The notes beneath the pieces were generated by a model. The model searched no databases, had not been told where the DNA came from, and worked only from the letters and a program-made list of their open reading frames with translations. This document shows, in pieces, positions 44,939 through 55,364 of a stretch of 64,000 bases of DNA. How positions within the stretch are numbered: position 1 is the first letter of the stretch; every line of letters begins with the position of its first letter. This DNA is from Parvibaculum sedimenti (GTDB lineage: Bacteria > Pseudomonadota > Alphaproteobacteria > Parvibaculales > Parvibaculaceae). The translations under genes and the position numbers were made by a program. The stretch is taken from the NCBI RefSeq assembly GCF_009184905.1, contig NZ_WESC01000009.1, forward strand, positions 62,001-126,000. The letters are read 5' to 3'.

Positions 44939-45673
44939 ATGACCGAGCCCCAGAGCACGCAGCCGGAAGCCGACGCCACCGAGGGCGAGCCATCCTTGCT
45001 GTTGCCGCCGCGTAAACCCGGAATCATGGCGCGGCTCAGGACCTACTTCTTCACCGGCATTATCGTCGCGGCGCCCATCGGCCTCACGGTCTATATCACC
45101 AGCTGGTTCATCGATCTGGTGGACACATGGTTCGTGCCGTTGCTACCTGAGCAATACCAGCCTGATCGTCTTCTGCCGTTCAACATTCCGGGCCTCGGCC
45201 TCATCATCGCGCTGGTCGTGCTGACGGCACTCGGTGCGCTTGCGGCCAATTTCTTCGGACAGGCGCTCCTTACGCTGACGGAGCGGGTGGTCGAGCGCAT
45301 GCCGGTGGTGCGTAGCATCTACAGCGCGTTGAAGCAGATTTTCGAAACGGTGCTTTCGCAGTCGAACACCTCGTTCCGCGAGGTGGCCCTGGTCGAATAT
45401 CCGCGCCTCGGCAGCTATACGCTGGCCTTCATCACGTCCGGTCCGCGCACCGATCTGCCAGGCCTCGAAGGCCAGGAGATGATCGGCGTCTTTGTGCCGA
45501 CGACGCCGAACCCGACCGGAGGCTTCTTCCTCTACATGCCGCGCGAGGATGTGCGCGTGCTCGACATGACGGTCGAGGACGGGCTCAAGATGATCGTCTC
45601 CTTCGGCATCGTCGAACCGTCGAAGGGCGGCAAGGGCAAACCAAAGCCGACTATCCCGACCTTAAATATCTGA
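44939..45673 (+). CDS. DUF502 family membrane protein
   Basis: 244 aa. Two N-terminal transmembrane helices (about residues 38-65, TGIIVAAPIGLTVYITSW, and 83-110, LGLIIALVVLTALGALAAN) are followed by a soluble domain with PRMP-type RMPVVRSIYSALKQIFETVL and GVFVPTTPNPTGGFFLYMPRED, the DUF502 signature. Function unknown. ATG 44939 follows GAGCAGGAC. The last 23 bases overlap the 3' end of recG on the other strand. Confidence 0.88.
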   Translation: MTEPQSTQPEADATEGEPSLLLPPRKPGIMARLRTYFFTGIIVAAPIGLTVYITSWFIDLVDTWFVPLLPEQYQPDRLLPFNIPGLGLIIALVVLTALGALAANFFGQALLTLTERVVERMPVVRSIYSALKQIFETVLSQSNTSFREVALVEYPRLGSYTLAFITSGPRTDLPGLEGQEMIGVFVPTTPNPTGGFFLYMPREDVRVLDMTVEDGLKMIVSFGIVEPSKGGKGKPKPTIPTLNI

Positions 45674-47750
45674 TCGCCTCGTCGCGCCCGAAAAGATAGA
45701 GCAGCACACGCAGCGCCTTGCCGCGCTCGCTTTCAAGCTCCGGGTCGCGTTCGAGAATGAGTCGCGCGTCGTCATAGGCGGCTGCGAGAAGTTCGCCCTG
45801 CCGCTCGACATCGGCAAGTCGAAATGTCGGCAGCCCGCTCTGGCGTGTGCCAAGAAGTTCTCCCGCACCCCGCAGCCGCAGATCTTCCTCTGCGATGCGA
45901 AACCCGTCTTCGGTTTCGCGCATGATCTTGATGCGCGCCGCCGCCGTCTCGCCAAGCGGAATCTGATAGAGCAGTAGGCAGCTCGACTTGTCGGCGCCGC
46001 GTCCGACGCGGCCGCGCAACTGGTGCAATTGGGCGAGGCCGAAGCGCTCTGCATGCTCGATGACCATCACGGTCGCGCTCGGCACGTTGACGCCCACTTC
46101 GATCACGGTCGTGGCCACGAGGATGCGCGTCTCGCCCGCCTGAAAGCGAGCCATCGCAGCATCCTTCTCGGCAGCCTTCATGCGGCCATGTACAAGGCCG
46201 ACGCGATCTCCGAAGACCTCGCGCAAATGCTTGTAGCGTTCTTCGGCCGCCGTCACGTCGAGTTCTTCGGATTCCTCAACCAGCGGGCAGACCCAATAGA
46301 CCTGTGCATCAGCAGCGAGAGCACGGTGCAGCCCGTCGACGACGCCATCGAGCCGTTCAAGCGGCAACGCGCGCGTGTCGACCGGCTTGCGCCCCGGCGG
46401 CTTCTCGTTGAGACGCGACACATCCATGTCGCCATAGGCCGTCAGCGTCAGCGTGCGCGGAATGGGGGTCGCCGTCATGACGAGAATGTCGGTGGCCGAG
46501 CCGCCCTTGGACTGAAGCTGCAACCGCTGATGCACCCCGAAGCGATGCTGCTCGTCCACCACCGCGAGCGCGAGCGCCCTGAAGGCGACATCTTCCTGAA
46601 AAAGCGCGTGCGTGCCGACCAGAATGTCGATCTCGCCCGTCGCCAGCGCTTGCAGAATGGCCGCGCGCCGCGCGCCTTTCTCCCGTCCGCTCAACAGTTC
46701 GAGGCGTACACCGGCGGCCTCGCAGAGTGGCACGAGCGAGGCGTGGTGCTGGCGCGCCAGGATTTCAGTGGGTGCCATCATCGCTGCCTGAAATCCCGCC
46801 TCGACGGCATTGAGCATGGCCAGCAGCGCCACCACCGTCTTGCCGCTGCCGACATCGCCCTGCAGCAGCCGCAACATGCGCCGGTCCGAACCCATGTCGC
46901 CTTCGATCTCGGCAAGCGCCTGCGTCTGTGCGCCCGTAAGCGCGAAGGGAAGGGCTGCGAGAACCTTCTTCCGCAAATGTCCGTCGCCTTTCACAACACG
47001 CCCCGGCAGCCGACGCATGCGGAGCCGCACCACGCCAAGCGCCAACTGGTTCGCCAGCAATTCATCAAAGGCAAGCCGTGCCCGCGCGGGCGCGTCCGGC
47101 TCCAGATCCGCGGCGGATTGCGGATTGTGGGCGGCGATCAGAGATGCGCGCCAGGGGGCAAAGCCGCGCGCCTTGAGCCAAGGTCCGTCCTGCCACTCCG
47201 GCAATTCCGGCGCACGCTCCAGCGCCGCACGGATCGCCTTTTGCAGCGGCTTCATGGTGACGCCCGCCGTCAACGGATAAAGTGGTTCGAGCAGCGGCAG
47301 CGAGGACAGCTCTTCCGGCGCCACGATATGGTCCGGATGCGTCATCTGCGGCTGGCCCTGATAGAACTCGACCTTGCCGCTGACGACGCGCATCGCACCC
47401 TCGGGCAGTGCTTTCTCCAGATAGTCGCCATGCACGTTGAAGAAGATGATCTGCATTTCCCCCGTCTCGTCGTGCACATGCACACGATAGGGAAGCCGCT
47501 TCAGGCGCGGCGGCACATGGAGCCCGACCTGAACCTCCATGGTCGCAATCTCGCCATCCCGAACCTCGGCGATCTTCGGCCTGTGTCTGCGATCCACAAG
47601 GCCCGTCGGCAGATGCCAGCAGAGATCAACCACCTTGCTCTCGCCAGGCTTCGCGCCGACGAGCTTCGCCACCAGCGTTTCGACGCGCGGGCCGATGCCG
47701 GGCAGCGTGCGGGCGGGCGCGAAGAGCGGGAAAAGGACTTCCGGACGCAT
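45651..47750 (-). CDS. recG: ATP-dependent DNA helicase RecG
   Basis: Branch-migrating helicase that regresses stalled forks; 699 aa, the usual length. The N-terminal wedge/OB domain is followed by the SF2 helicase core: Walker A LLQGDVGSGKTVVALLAML, DEAH-like [28 protein letters not shown] and the C-terminal QLRGRVGRG motif. ATG 47750 (MRPEVLFPLF) is preferred; the open frame extends far upstream, but into the sdhE region on the other strand and with no RecG similarity. Divergent from sdhE across a ~195-base gap. Converges with DUF502. Confidence 0.97.
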   Translation of the reverse strand: MRPEVLFPLFAPARTLPGIGPRVETLVAKLVGAKPGESKVVDLCWHLPTGLVDRRHRPKIAEVRDGEIATMEVQVGLHVPPRLKRLPYRVHVHDETGEMQIIFFNVHGDYLEKALPEGAMRVVSGKVEFYQGQPQMTHPDHIVAPEELSSLPLLEPLYPLTAGVTMKPLQKAIRAALERAPELPEWQDGPWLKARGFAPWRASLIAAHNPQSAADLEPDAPARARLAFDELLANQLALGVVRLRMRRLPGRVVKGDGHLRKKVLAALPFALTGAQTQALAEIEGDMGSDRRMLRLLQGDVGSGKTVVALLAMLNAVEAGFQAAMMAPTEILARQHHASLVPLCEAAGVRLELLSGREKGARRAAILQALATGEIDILVGTHALFQEDVAFRALALAVVDEQHRFGVHQRLQLQSKGGSATDILVMTATPIPRTLTLTAYGDMDVSRLNEKPPGRKPVDTRALPLERLDGVVDGLHRALAADAQVYWVCPLVEESEELDVTAAEERYKHLREVFGDRVGLVHGRMKAAEKDAAMARFQAGETRILVATTVIEVGVNVPSATVMVIEHAERFGLAQLHQLRGRVGRGADKSSCLLLYQIPLGETAAARIKIMRETEDGFRIAEEDLRLRGAGELLGTRQSGLPTFRLADVERQGELLAAAYDDARLILERDPELESERGKALRVLLYLFGRDEAIRYLRSG

Positions 47751-47945
47751 AACCGCGCTCAGGCCCGCATTTCGGGCCAAAATCGGGCCCGGCAAGCAAA
47801 ATCGGCATGAAGGGGAGCGAGGCTCCGGAGAGAGTCGGTCATGCGCGCAGTCTATCGCCAATCGGTCGCGGGCGGGAAATATCGCGCCGGGGCTGACAGG
47901 GGGCCTTCGCGGGTCTATATCCCTCCCCAAACAGGAAGCACCGAA

Positions 47946-48245
47946 ATGGCCGAAAACCCACCCACCGATCACGACATTCGCCTGCGGCGGCTCAAATTCC
48001 GTTCCTGGCACCGGGGCATCAAGGAAATGGACCTGATCCTCGGCCATTTCGCCGACGAAATGCTGGACAGCCTCGCGCCCGCCGACCTGGACGATTACGA
48101 GCGCTTGATCGAGATCCAGGACATCACCCTCTACAACTGGATTTCCGGACACGAGAAAGTGCCCGCGGAGTTCGAAACATCCGTCTTCAACCGCATCCGC
48201 AGCGCCCAACACCTGAAGACGGCCCTTTGGCAGCAGAACGGCTGA
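47946..48245 (+). CDS. sdhE: Succinate dehydrogenase flavinylation factor SdhE (SDHAF2 homologue)
   Basis: 99-aa cytoplasmic protein that helps insert FAD covalently into SdhA. The family motif is WHRGIKEMDLILG (residues 21-33, RGxxEMD at 23-29). ATG 47946 follows AGGAAGCACCGA. The C-terminal codons overlap the preferred mfd start (48227) by 19 bases, so the two are coupled. The sdhE-mfd order is common in alphaproteobacteria. No sdh structural genes are in the window. Confidence 0.93.
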   Translation: MAENPPTDHDIRLRRLKFRSWHRGIKEMDLILGHFADEMLDSLAPADLDDYERLIEIQDITLYNWISGHEKVPAEFETSVFNRIRSAQHLKTALWQQNG

Positions 48246-51200
48246 GCGGTACCCACTTGCGAGACCTGACGCGGATTGCGGCCGCTCCCGGCCGGCTGAC
48301 CCTTGGCGAAACACCGGAAGGCTTCGACGCGCTGGTGCTGGCCGACCTTGCGCGCGCCCGCGCTGAAGGCGACGCGGCGGGCGTGATCCATATCGCGCGG
48401 GACGACGCGCGTCTGGCATCGACAGAGGAGGCGCTCGGCTACTTCGCGCCGGATGTCGAGATCATCAGCCTCCCGGCCTGGGACTGCCTGCCTTATGACC
48501 GCGTTTCGCCCGCGCCTGAAATCTCCAGCCGCCGCATGGCCGCGCTGTCGCGCCTCGTCAACCGCAAGGTCGAGGGCAAACCCTTCATCCTGCTGACGAC
48601 CGTGAACGCGGCGCTCCAGCGTGTGCCCGAGCCGGACATGGTGCGACGGTCCGCCTGGTCGGCCCATGTCGGCAACCGCATCGACCTTGAGGCGCTTACC
48701 ACCTATCTTGCCGCTAACGGCTACGACCGCACGGGCACGGTGCGCGAACGCGGCGAATTCGCCGTGCGCGGCGGCATCGTGGATATTTTCCCGCCAGGTT
48801 TCGACGCCCCGATCCGCCTCGACATGTTTGGCGACACGCTGGATTCGGTCAGGAGCTTCGACCCAGAAAGCCAGCGCACGACAGCCACCCTGCACGGCCT
48901 CGACCTTGTGCCGGCGAACGAAATCCATCTCGACTCGGAAGTCATCCGCCATTTCCGCGCGGCCTATGTCGCGACCTTCGGCGCGGCGACCGACCGCGAT
49001 CCGCTCTATGAAGCGGTGAGCGAGGGCCGCAAGCATCAGGGCATGGAGCACTGGCTGCCGCTCTTCCACGACAAGCTCGTCACCATCTTCGAGTACCTGC
49101 CTCACGCCCTCGTGGCGCTGGACGGGCTGGCCGAAGAATCAAAGGCTGGCCGCCTCGAACTCATCCGCGATTACTACGAAGCCCGCGTCGCAGCCCGCGA
49201 GATCAAGACGGTGGAGGCGAGCATCTACAAGCCGCTGAAGCCGGAAGCGCTCTACCTGACGGAGGACGACTGGCAGGCCGCTCTCGGCGGCCAGCGCTCT
49301 GTTCGCTTGTTCACGGCCTTTTCCGCGCCCGACAGCGAGCGCAACGTCGTCAATCTGGGCGGCAGGCAGGGCCGCAACTTCGCGCCGGAGCGAGCGCAGG
49401 ACGGCGTGAATATCTTCGAGGTTCTGGGCGGACATATCGCCGGGCTCCGCAAGGCCGGCAAACGCATCGCCATCGCGAGCTGGAGCGAGGGCGCGCGGGA
49501 CCGTCTTTCGCATGTACTCGGCGATCACGGCCTGAAGCATATCGCGCTCGCGGAAAGCTGGGTTGATGTAAACGCTGTTAACAAGGCGACGGTTTCACTA
49601 ATTGTTCTCGGCCTCGAGGCCGGTTTCGAGACGAACGACCTCGCGGTCATCAGCGAACAGGACGTTCTGGGCGACCGTCTGATCCGTCAGCGCCGCAAGA
49701 AGCGCGCGGAAAACTTCCTGCGCGAAGCATCGAGCCTTTCGCCGGGCGATCTCGTCGTCCATGTCGATCACGGTATCGGCCGCTTCGAGGGACTTCAGAC
49801 CATCGAGGTCAATGGCGCGCCGCATGATTGCCTGCTGCTGATCTATCACGGTGGCGACAAGCTCTATCTGCCGGTCGAAAATATCGAACTTCTCTCGCGC
49901 TATGGCTCCGACGAGGCAAGCGCGCAGCTCGACAGGCTCGGCGGCACGGGCTGGCAGGCGCGCAAGGCAAAGCTCAAGAGCCGCATCCGCGAGATGGCGG
50001 GCGAGCTCATCAAGATCGCCGCCGCGCGCGAACTGAAGACCGCGCCTGTCATGGAGCCGCAGCCCGGCCTTTACGACGAGTTCTGCGCACGCTTCCCGTT
50101 CCAGGAAACGGAAGATCAGGAGCAGGCGATCGAAGCCGTGCTCGAGGACCTCGCGCGGGGCCGTCCGATGGACCGGCTCGTCTGCGGCGATGTCGGCTTC
50201 GGCAAGACGGAAGTGGCGCTGCGCACAGCCTTCGTCGCCGCCATGGCGGGCTATCAGGTTGCCGTCGTCGTACCCACGACGCTGCTCGCCCGGCAGCATT
50301 ACAAGACCTTCTCCACGCGCTTTCAGGGCTTGCCGCTCAAGATCCGCCAGATGTCGCGCCTCGTTTCCACGAAAGACATGTCGGAGACGAAGGCCGGGCT
50401 TGCCAGCGGAGATATCGACATCGTCGTCGGCACCCATGCGCTGCTCGGCAAGGCGATCAAGTTCAAGAACCTCGGCCTGATGATCGTGGACGAGGAGCAA
50501 CATTTCGGCGTCGGCCACAAGGAACGGCTGAAGCAGATGCGCGCCGAAGTGCATGTGCTGACGCTGACTGCCACGCCGATCCCGCGCACGCTGCAGCTTG
50601 CGCTCTCGGGCGTCCGCGAACTTTCGATCATTGCGACGCCGCCTGTCGACCGTCTCGCCGTGCGCACCTATGTCTCGCCCTTCGATCCGGTCGTCATTCG
50701 CGAGGCGCTGCTGCGCGAGCATTATCGCGGCGGCCAGAGCTTCTACGTCGTCCCCCGTATCACCGATCTTGCCGACGCTCAGGAATATCTCGCCAATTAC
50801 GTGCCGGAGGTGAAGACCATCACCGCGCATGGCCAGATGGCGGCAGGCGAAATCGAAGACAAGATGAACGCCTTCTATGACGGCAAGTATGACGTGCTGG
50901 TCTCGACCACCATCGTCGAATCCGGCCTCGACATTCCGACCGCGAACACGCTCGTCGTCCACCGCGCCGACATGTTCGGCCTCGCTCAGCTCTATCAGAT
51001 CCGTGGTCGCGTCGGCCGCTCCAAGGCGCGCGCCTATGCCTATCTCACGGTCGCCCCGAACCGGACCATGACGCCCGCCGCCGAAAAGCGCCTGCGTGTG
51101 CTGCAATCGCTGGACTCGCTCGGCGCGGGTTTCACACTCGCAAGTCACGATCTCGATATTCGCGGCGCGGGTAATCTGCTCGGCGACGAACAGTCCGGCC

Positions 51201-51757
51201 ACATCAAGGAGGTCGGCTACGAACTCTATCAGGAGATGCTGGAAGAGGCGGTCGCAGCGCTGCGCGGCGGTGGGGCAGGCGAGGACGAGGAAGGGCACTG
51301 GTCACCGCAGATCAATGTCGGCACGCCGGTCCTCATTCCCGAAAGCTATGTGCCCGACCTCGACGCACGCATGGCGCTTTATCGTCGTCTCTCGGATGTC
51401 GAGACACGCTCCGAGATCGACGGCTTCGCGGCGGAGCTCATCGACCGTTTCGGCAAGCTGCCAGAGGAAGTCGAATTCCTGCTCAAGATCGTGGAGATCA
51501 AGGGCCTTTGCCGCATCGCCAATGTCGAGCGCATTGAGGCGGGCCCGAAGGGCATCGTCATGTCGCTACGCGACAACACGTTCCCGAATCCGGCGGCGCT
51601 CGTTGAACTCATCAACGACGAGCGGGGCAACGCCAAGCTGCGTCCCGATCACAAGCTCGTGTTCAAGCGCGATTGGGAGACGCCCGCCGAACGCCTTGCG
51701 GGCACCTATCGCCTGATGCGGACGCTGGCCGGCATGGTGCCTGCGAAGGCCGCCTGA
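48227..51757 (+). CDS. mfd: Transcription-repair coupling factor
   Basis: DNA translocase that removes RNA polymerase stalled at lesions and recruits UvrA; 1176 aa, normal. N-terminal UvrB-like domain (from [14 protein letters not shown]), RNA polymerase-interacting domain ([15 protein letters not shown]), then the RecG-like motor: Walker [22 protein letters not shown] box [30 protein letters not shown] and [17 protein letters not shown]-terminal TRCF domain follows. Start is TTG 48227, inside the end of sdhE; TTG 48257 is an alternative (no ATG upstream of conserved sequence). Functionally linked to uvrA in this window. Confidence 0.96.
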   Translation: MAAERLSGTHLRDLTRIAAAPGRLTLGETPEGFDALVLADLARARAEGDAAGVIHIARDDARLASTEEALGYFAPDVEIISLPAWDCLPYDRVSPAPEISSRRMAALSRLVNRKVEGKPFILLTTVNAALQRVPEPDMVRRSAWSAHVGNRIDLEALTTYLAANGYDRTGTVRERGEFAVRGGIVDIFPPGFDAPIRLDMFGDTLDSVRSFDPESQRTTATLHGLDLVPANEIHLDSEVIRHFRAAYVATFGAATDRDPLYEAVSEGRKHQGMEHWLPLFHDKLVTIFEYLPHALVALDGLAEESKAGRLELIRDYYEARVAAREIKTVEASIYKPLKPEALYLTEDDWQAALGGQRSVRLFTAFSAPDSERNVVNLGGRQGRNFAPERAQDGVNIFEVLGGHIAGLRKAGKRIAIASWSEGARDRLSHVLGDHGLKHIALAESWVDVNAVNKATVSLIVLGLEAGFETNDLAVISEQDVLGDRLIRQRRKKRAENFLREASSLSPGDLVVHVDHGIGRFEGLQTIEVNGAPHDCLLLIYHGGDKLYLPVENIELLSRYGSDEASAQLDRLGGTGWQARKAKLKSRIREMAGELIKIAAARELKTAPVMEPQPGLYDEFCARFPFQETEDQEQAIEAVLEDLARGRPMDRLVCGDVGFGKTEVALRTAFVAAMAGYQVAVVVPTTLLARQHYKTFSTRFQGLPLKIRQMSRLVSTKDMSETKAGLASGDIDIVVGTHALLGKAIKFKNLGLMIVDEEQHFGVGHKERLKQMRAEVHVLTLTATPIPRTLQLALSGVRELSIIATPPVDRLAVRTYVSPFDPVVIREALLREHYRGGQSFYVVPRITDLADAQEYLANYVPEVKTITAHGQMAAGEIEDKMNAFYDGKYDVLVSTTIVESGLDIPTANTLVVHRADMFGLAQLYQIRGRVGRSKARAYAYLTVAPNRTMTPAAEKRLRVLQSLDSLGAGFTLASHDLDIRGAGNLLGDEQSGHIKEVGYELYQEMLEEAVAALRGGGAGEDEEGHWSPQINVGTPVLIPESYVPDLDARMALYRRLSDVETRSEIDGFAAELIDRFGKLPEEVEFLLKIVEIKGLCRIANVERIEAGPKGIVMSLRDNTFPNPAALVELINDERGNAKLRPDHKLVFKRDWETPAERLAGTYRLMRTLAGMVPAKAA

Positions 51758-51776
51758 CCGCTCACGCAAACGCGAT

Positions 51777-51806
51777 TTGTCGTGATGGGCCCGGGGCTGC
51801 GATACT
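51777..51806 (+). promoter_or_regulatory. Possible msrP promoter
   Basis: TTGTCG (51777-51782) and GATACT (51801-51806), 18 bases apart, about 25 bases before the msrP start. Judged by eye; weak. Confidence 0.3.
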
Positions 51807-51828
51807 CCACGCAAAGGAGCATCGCGCC

Positions 51829-52761
51829 ATGCTGATCGGAAAAAAGCCAGACATCGCTTCTTCGGAAATCACCCCGAAATCGCTATGGCTCGATCGGCGC
51901 CGCTTCATCACAGGCGCCGCAGCACTTGGCATCGGCGTCGCCCTTCCGCGTGAGGCCGCGAACGCCGGCACGCTGAAATTCACAAAAAGTCCGCTCTCGA
52001 CCAAGGGCGAGGAACTCACTTCGCTGAAGGACGTGACCGGCTACAACAACTTCTACGAGTTCGGCACCGACAAGAGCGATCCCGCAGCATATGCGGGCGC
52101 TATGAAGACGCGGCCATGGACCGTCGAGATTTCAGGCGAAGTGAGGAAGCCCGTAACACTCGACATTGAGGACATCCTGAAGATCGCACCGATAGAGGAA
52201 CGCATCTATCGCCACCGCTGCGTTGAAGCCTGGTCCATGGTGGTGCCGTGGAACGGCTTCTCGCTGTCGGCGCTCATCAATCGCGTCGAGCCCACGTCGA
52301 AGGCGAAGTTCGTGGAGTTCACCAGCCTCGCCGACAGCAAGACCATGCCCGGCCTTCTCCTTCCCTATCTAGACTGGCCCTACCGCGAAGGCCTGCGCAT
52401 GGACGAAGCCATGCATCCGCTGACAACGCTCGTCGTCGGTCTTTATGGCGAGACGCTGAAGAACCAGAACGGCGCGCCGCTACGGCTGGTCGTGCCGTGG
52501 AAATATGGCTTCAAGGGCGCGAAGTCGATCGTCCGCATACGCTTCCTTGAAAGGCAACCTGCCACTGCCTGGAACACGGCCAACCCGAGCGAATTTGGCT
52601 TCTACTCGAACGTCAATCCGGAGGTCGATCACCCGCGCTGGACGCAGGCAAAGGAACGGCGCATCGGCGACTTCTTCCGCCGTCCGACGCTGATGTTCAA
52701 CGGCTATGGCGAGCAGGTGGCAAGCCTCTACCGAGGCATGGACCTCAAGACATTCTTTTGA
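51829..52761 (+). CDS. msrP: Periplasmic protein-methionine-sulfoxide reductase, molybdopterin subunit
   Basis: 310 aa, catalytic subunit of the MsrPQ repair system that reduces oxidised methionine in periplasmic proteins. Twin-arginine leader [13 protein letters not shown] (RR at 23-25). The molybdenum ligand is Cys131 in [15 protein letters not shown]. Further signatures are [36 protein letters not shown] and [19 protein letters not shown]. Start ATG 51829 has AAAGGAGC 8 bases ahead. msrQ follows 2 bases later. Confidence 0.95.
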   Translation: MLIGKKPDIASSEITPKSLWLDRRRFITGAAALGIGVALPREAANAGTLKFTKSPLSTKGEELTSLKDVTGYNNFYEFGTDKSDPAAYAGAMKTRPWTVEISGEVRKPVTLDIEDILKIAPIEERIYRHRCVEAWSMVVPWNGFSLSALINRVEPTSKAKFVEFTSLADSKTMPGLLLPYLDWPYREGLRMDEAMHPLTTLVVGLYGETLKNQNGAPLRLVVPWKYGFKGAKSIVRIRFLERQPATAWNTANPSEFGFYSNVNPEVDHPRWTQAKERRIGDFFRRPTLMFNGYGEQVASLYRGMDLKTFF

Positions 52762-52763
52762 TC

Positions 52764-53375
52764 ATGACCGAGAAAAACCGCCGCATCCTCTGGCTCGCCG
52801 TTTTCATCGGCTGCATGCTACCCGCCGCCGATCTTTTGCGGCGTCTCTTCACGGGCGATCTTGGCGCAGATCCCGTCGAAACGCTGATCCGCGCCACCGG
52901 CGACTGGACGATCAAACTGCTCGTCGCAGGGCTTTTGCTCACACCGCTCACGCGCATTCTGCGGAACCCGCTGCCTGTCCGTTTCCGCCGCATGATTGGG
53001 CTCTACGCCTTCTTCTATGTCTGCATCCACTTGACCCTTTATCTTGCTGTGGATCAGGGGCTGGATATTCATGCCATCGTGAAGGATGTGCTGAAGCGGC
53101 CCTACATCACCTTCGGCATGATGGCATTTCTGCTGCTGGTTCCGCTCGCCATCACGTCGACCAGGAAAATGGTCGCGCGGCTCGGGCCAAAACGATGGCG
53201 ACAACTTCACCGCGCCGTCTATGTCGCGGCGAGCTTCGGCGCCGTCCATTACTATTTGCTTGTGAAGCTCGACATCACCTGGCCGTTGATCTACGGCGCG
53301 ATCCTCACGACCGCGCTAGGCTGGCGCATGTGGCAGGCGATGCCGTTGCACAAAACATTACGTGCCGGCGCGTAA
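52764..53375 (+). CDS. msrQ: Protein-methionine-sulfoxide reductase haem-binding membrane subunit
   Basis: 203-aa membrane protein with five or six helices, haem b/flavin subunit that passes electrons from the quinone pool to MsrP. Conserved His candidates for haem are in FYVCIHLTLYLAVDQG and in LHRAVYVAASFGAVHYY. The RNPLPVRFRRMIGLYAF cytoplasmic loop is typical of the family. ATG 52764 begins 2 bases after msrP (the TTG 52758 is an alternative). Its stop directly abuts the FrnE-like gene on the other strand. Confidence 0.93.
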   Translation: MTEKNRRILWLAVFIGCMLPAADLLRRLFTGDLGADPVETLIRATGDWTIKLLVAGLLLTPLTRILRNPLPVRFRRMIGLYAFFYVCIHLTLYLAVDQGLDIHAIVKDVLKRPYITFGMMAFLLLVPLAITSTRKMVARLGPKRWRQLHRAVYVAASFGAVHYYLLVKLDITWPLIYGAILTTALGWRMWQAMPLHKTLRAGA

Positions 53376-54026
53376 CTACTCCGCTGCGCCTTCCGTCTCC
53401 TGCGCGAGCAACTTGTCGAACATGCGGATGAGGGCAGGGGTTTCCTGGGCACCGACCATCAGCCATTTGGAATTGATGACGAAGCTCGGCACACCCTGGA
53501 TGCCCATCTCGCGCGCCATCGACTCTTCGCGCACAACAAGCTCGCGGTCGGCCCCGCGCGCCAGAAGATCGCCCACGATGTCCGTGTCCATGCCAACCTC
53601 GGCTGCGGCGTCGAGCAGAACATCGCGATTGCCGATATCTTCCGCGTCCGTGAAGTAGCGCCGGAAAAGCACGTCGACCATTTCATTCTGGCAGCCCGCC
53701 GTGCCTGCCCAACGGATCAGGCGGTGGCTGTCGAGCGTATTGGGCGATTTTTCGATCTTGTCGAAGTTGAAGGCGATGCCGAGCGCCTCGCCATATTCGC
53801 GGATCGTATTGCCAATCGACCGGACGCGTTCGGGGTCGGCGCCGAACTTCTTCTGCATATAGGCCTTGCGATCGACGCCACCTTCCGGGATCGAGGCGTC
53901 GAGCTGGAAGGGCCTCCAACGCAGCGTAATCCCCTCGGAACCTCGGATTGCCAGCGCCTCGTCGAGCCGCTTCTTGCCGATGTAGCACCAGGGGCAGACC
54001 GTATCGGAAACGACATCAAGTTCCAT
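53376..54026 (-). CDS. DsbA-family oxidoreductase, FrnE-like
   Basis: 216 aa, thioredoxin fold with an inserted helical domain. The active site is CPWC (Cys11-Cys14) in SDTVCPWCYIGKKRL; the GVPSFVINSKWLMVGAQETP segment supplies the cis-Pro loop. No signal peptide, so it is cytoplasmic; FrnE homologues act as 2-hydroxychromene-2-carboxylate isomerase/disulfide-type enzymes. ATG 54026 has GGAGG 9 bases upstream; ATG 54035 lacks spacing. Convergent with msrQ (no gap), divergent from the SDR gene. Confidence 0.9.
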   Translation of the reverse strand: MELDVVSDTVCPWCYIGKKRLDEALAIRGSEGITLRWRPFQLDASIPEGGVDRKAYMQKKFGADPERVRSIGNTIREYGEALGIAFNFDKIEKSPNTLDSHRLIRWAGTAGCQNEMVDVLFRRYFTDAEDIGNRDVLLDAAAEVGMDTDIVGDLLARGADRELVVREESMAREMGIQGVPSFVINSKWLMVGAQETPALIRMFDKLLAQETEGAAE

Positions 54027-54171
54027 GGGACCCATCCTCCAGATTTCGTTTGCCCGATTATGCCCCGCGCCCATGTCATGGCAAGCGGCGCGGGTGGCTT
54101 GACCCGACGCAATCGGCCCCTAGGATGCGCTCCAACCAGAAACTGCTGCATTCGGGCAACGGAAACGCACC

Positions 54172-54945
54172 ATGAGCGACGACATCACTCTCCCGTCCTT
54201 CGACCTGACCGGCAAGACCGCCATCGTGACCGGCGCGACCAGCGGCCTCGGCCGCCGCTTCGCGCTCGTCCTGGCGAAGGCGGGCGCCGCCGTCGCCATT
54301 ACGGGGCGTCGCGTTGACCGCCTGCAAACTCTGAAAGGAGAGATCGAGGCTCTCGGCGGCCGCGCGCTTGCCGTCGCCCTCGACGTCACTGATCCGGCGA
54401 GCATCAGGCAATGCGTCGAGACGACGGAGCGCGATCTCGGCGCCGTGGACATTCTCCTCAACAATGCGGGCATGAATGTGCAGGCGCTTCCCGCCGAGGT
54501 GACGCCCGAGGGCTTCGACACCATGTTCGACACGAATGTACGCGGCGCCTTTTTTATGGCGCAGGCCGTTGGCCTGCGGATGATGGAACGCGGCGCGGGC
54601 GGCCGGATCATCAACATCGCCTCCATCGGCGCTTTCACGCAGCTTCCGGGCCTCACCATCTACTGCATGACCAAGGCGGCCGTCGCCATGATGACGAAGT
54701 CGCTCGCCAAGGAATGGGCGCGCAAGAACATCAACGTCAACGCCATGTGCCCCGGCTTCATCGAGACGGAACTGAACTCCGAATGGTTTCAGAGCGACGG
54801 CGGGCAGAAGCAGATCAAGACCTTTCCGCGCCGCCGCCTCGGCGTCGAGTCCGACCTCGACGGCACGCTTCTGCTGCTCGCCTCGGACCATTCGCGCTTC
54901 ATCACCGGCTCGCTTTTTACTGCCGATGACGGCCAGTCGCTCTGA
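54172..54945 (+). CDS. Short-chain dehydrogenase/reductase
   Basis: 257-aa NAD(P)-dependent oxidoreductase. Rossmann cofactor motif TGATSGLG (residues 20-27), NNAG at about residue 97, and catalytic YxxxK in IYCMTKAA; the GPRIINIASIG serine is also present. Sequence is close to the FabG/3-hydroxyacyl-CoA or sorbitol-dehydrogenase-like SDRs; the substrate cannot be told. Start ATG 54172 gives MSDDITLPSFDLTGK. Not in an obvious operon. Confidence 0.92.
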   Translation: MSDDITLPSFDLTGKTAIVTGATSGLGRRFALVLAKAGAAVAITGRRVDRLQTLKGEIEALGGRALAVALDVTDPASIRQCVETTERDLGAVDILLNNAGMNVQALPAEVTPEGFDTMFDTNVRGAFFMAQAVGLRMMERGAGGRIINIASIGAFTQLPGLTIYCMTKAAVAMMTKSLAKEWARKNINVNAMCPGFIETELNSEWFQSDGGQKQIKTFPRRRLGVESDLDGTLLLLASDHSRFITGSLFTADDGQSL

Positions 54946-55103
54946 ACAGTTGACGAAGGTTTTGCTGCCCCATCGTGAATAAAGCCGCAAGTTGTCTCGT
55001 TATGGGACATTGTAGAGTTTTAAGTAATGCACCGGACTTGTCATTTCTCTACTTGCTACGCAAAGTAGCGACACCAAAGGCCATTTGGCTGGAGTGTGAG
55101 TGA

Positions 55104-55349
55104 ATGACAAATTTCGTGATCGGGGCGATAGTCGGCTTTCTGCTTTGCGTCTGGGCCATCGGTGCCACGCCGAGCTCTGCCGTAGCATCGCTTTGGACCA
55201 AGCTCGGGCAGGTTCAGGAAATGAGCGCCGCGGCGGATCAGGCTTACGAGGCGGTTCATTCGTACACGACGCAACGTACCTCCGCGCCGGCGGTCGGTCC
55301 GGATACGCAACACGGGCCGGCACCGCTCGAAGTAGATACTTATCGCTGA
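55104..55349 (+). CDS. Small hypothetical membrane protein
   Basis: 81 aa: an N-terminal transmembrane helix (about residues 5-22, FVIGAIVGFLLCVWAIG), a mixed helical stretch and a Pro/Thr/Gly-rich tail. I do not recognise a family. A GAGTGTGAG lies just before the ATG. The upstream gap (54946-55103) contains a near-palindrome CTACTTGC-TAC-GCAAAGTAG at 55050-55069. Small size and lack of homology leave it uncertain; convergent with the acyl-CoA ligase gene. Confidence 0.5.
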   Translation: MTNFVIGAIVGFLLCVWAIGATPSSAVASLWTKLGQVQEMSAAADQAYEAVHSYTTQRTSAPAVGPDTQHGPAPLEVDTYR

Positions 55350-55364
55350 TCTTTTCCGCGTCGG

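Noticed and set aside
47751-48419. Upstream extension of recG (about 220 more residues)
   Set aside because: The extra sequence runs antisense to sdhE and mfd and matches no RecG domain; ATG 47750 gives the normal length.
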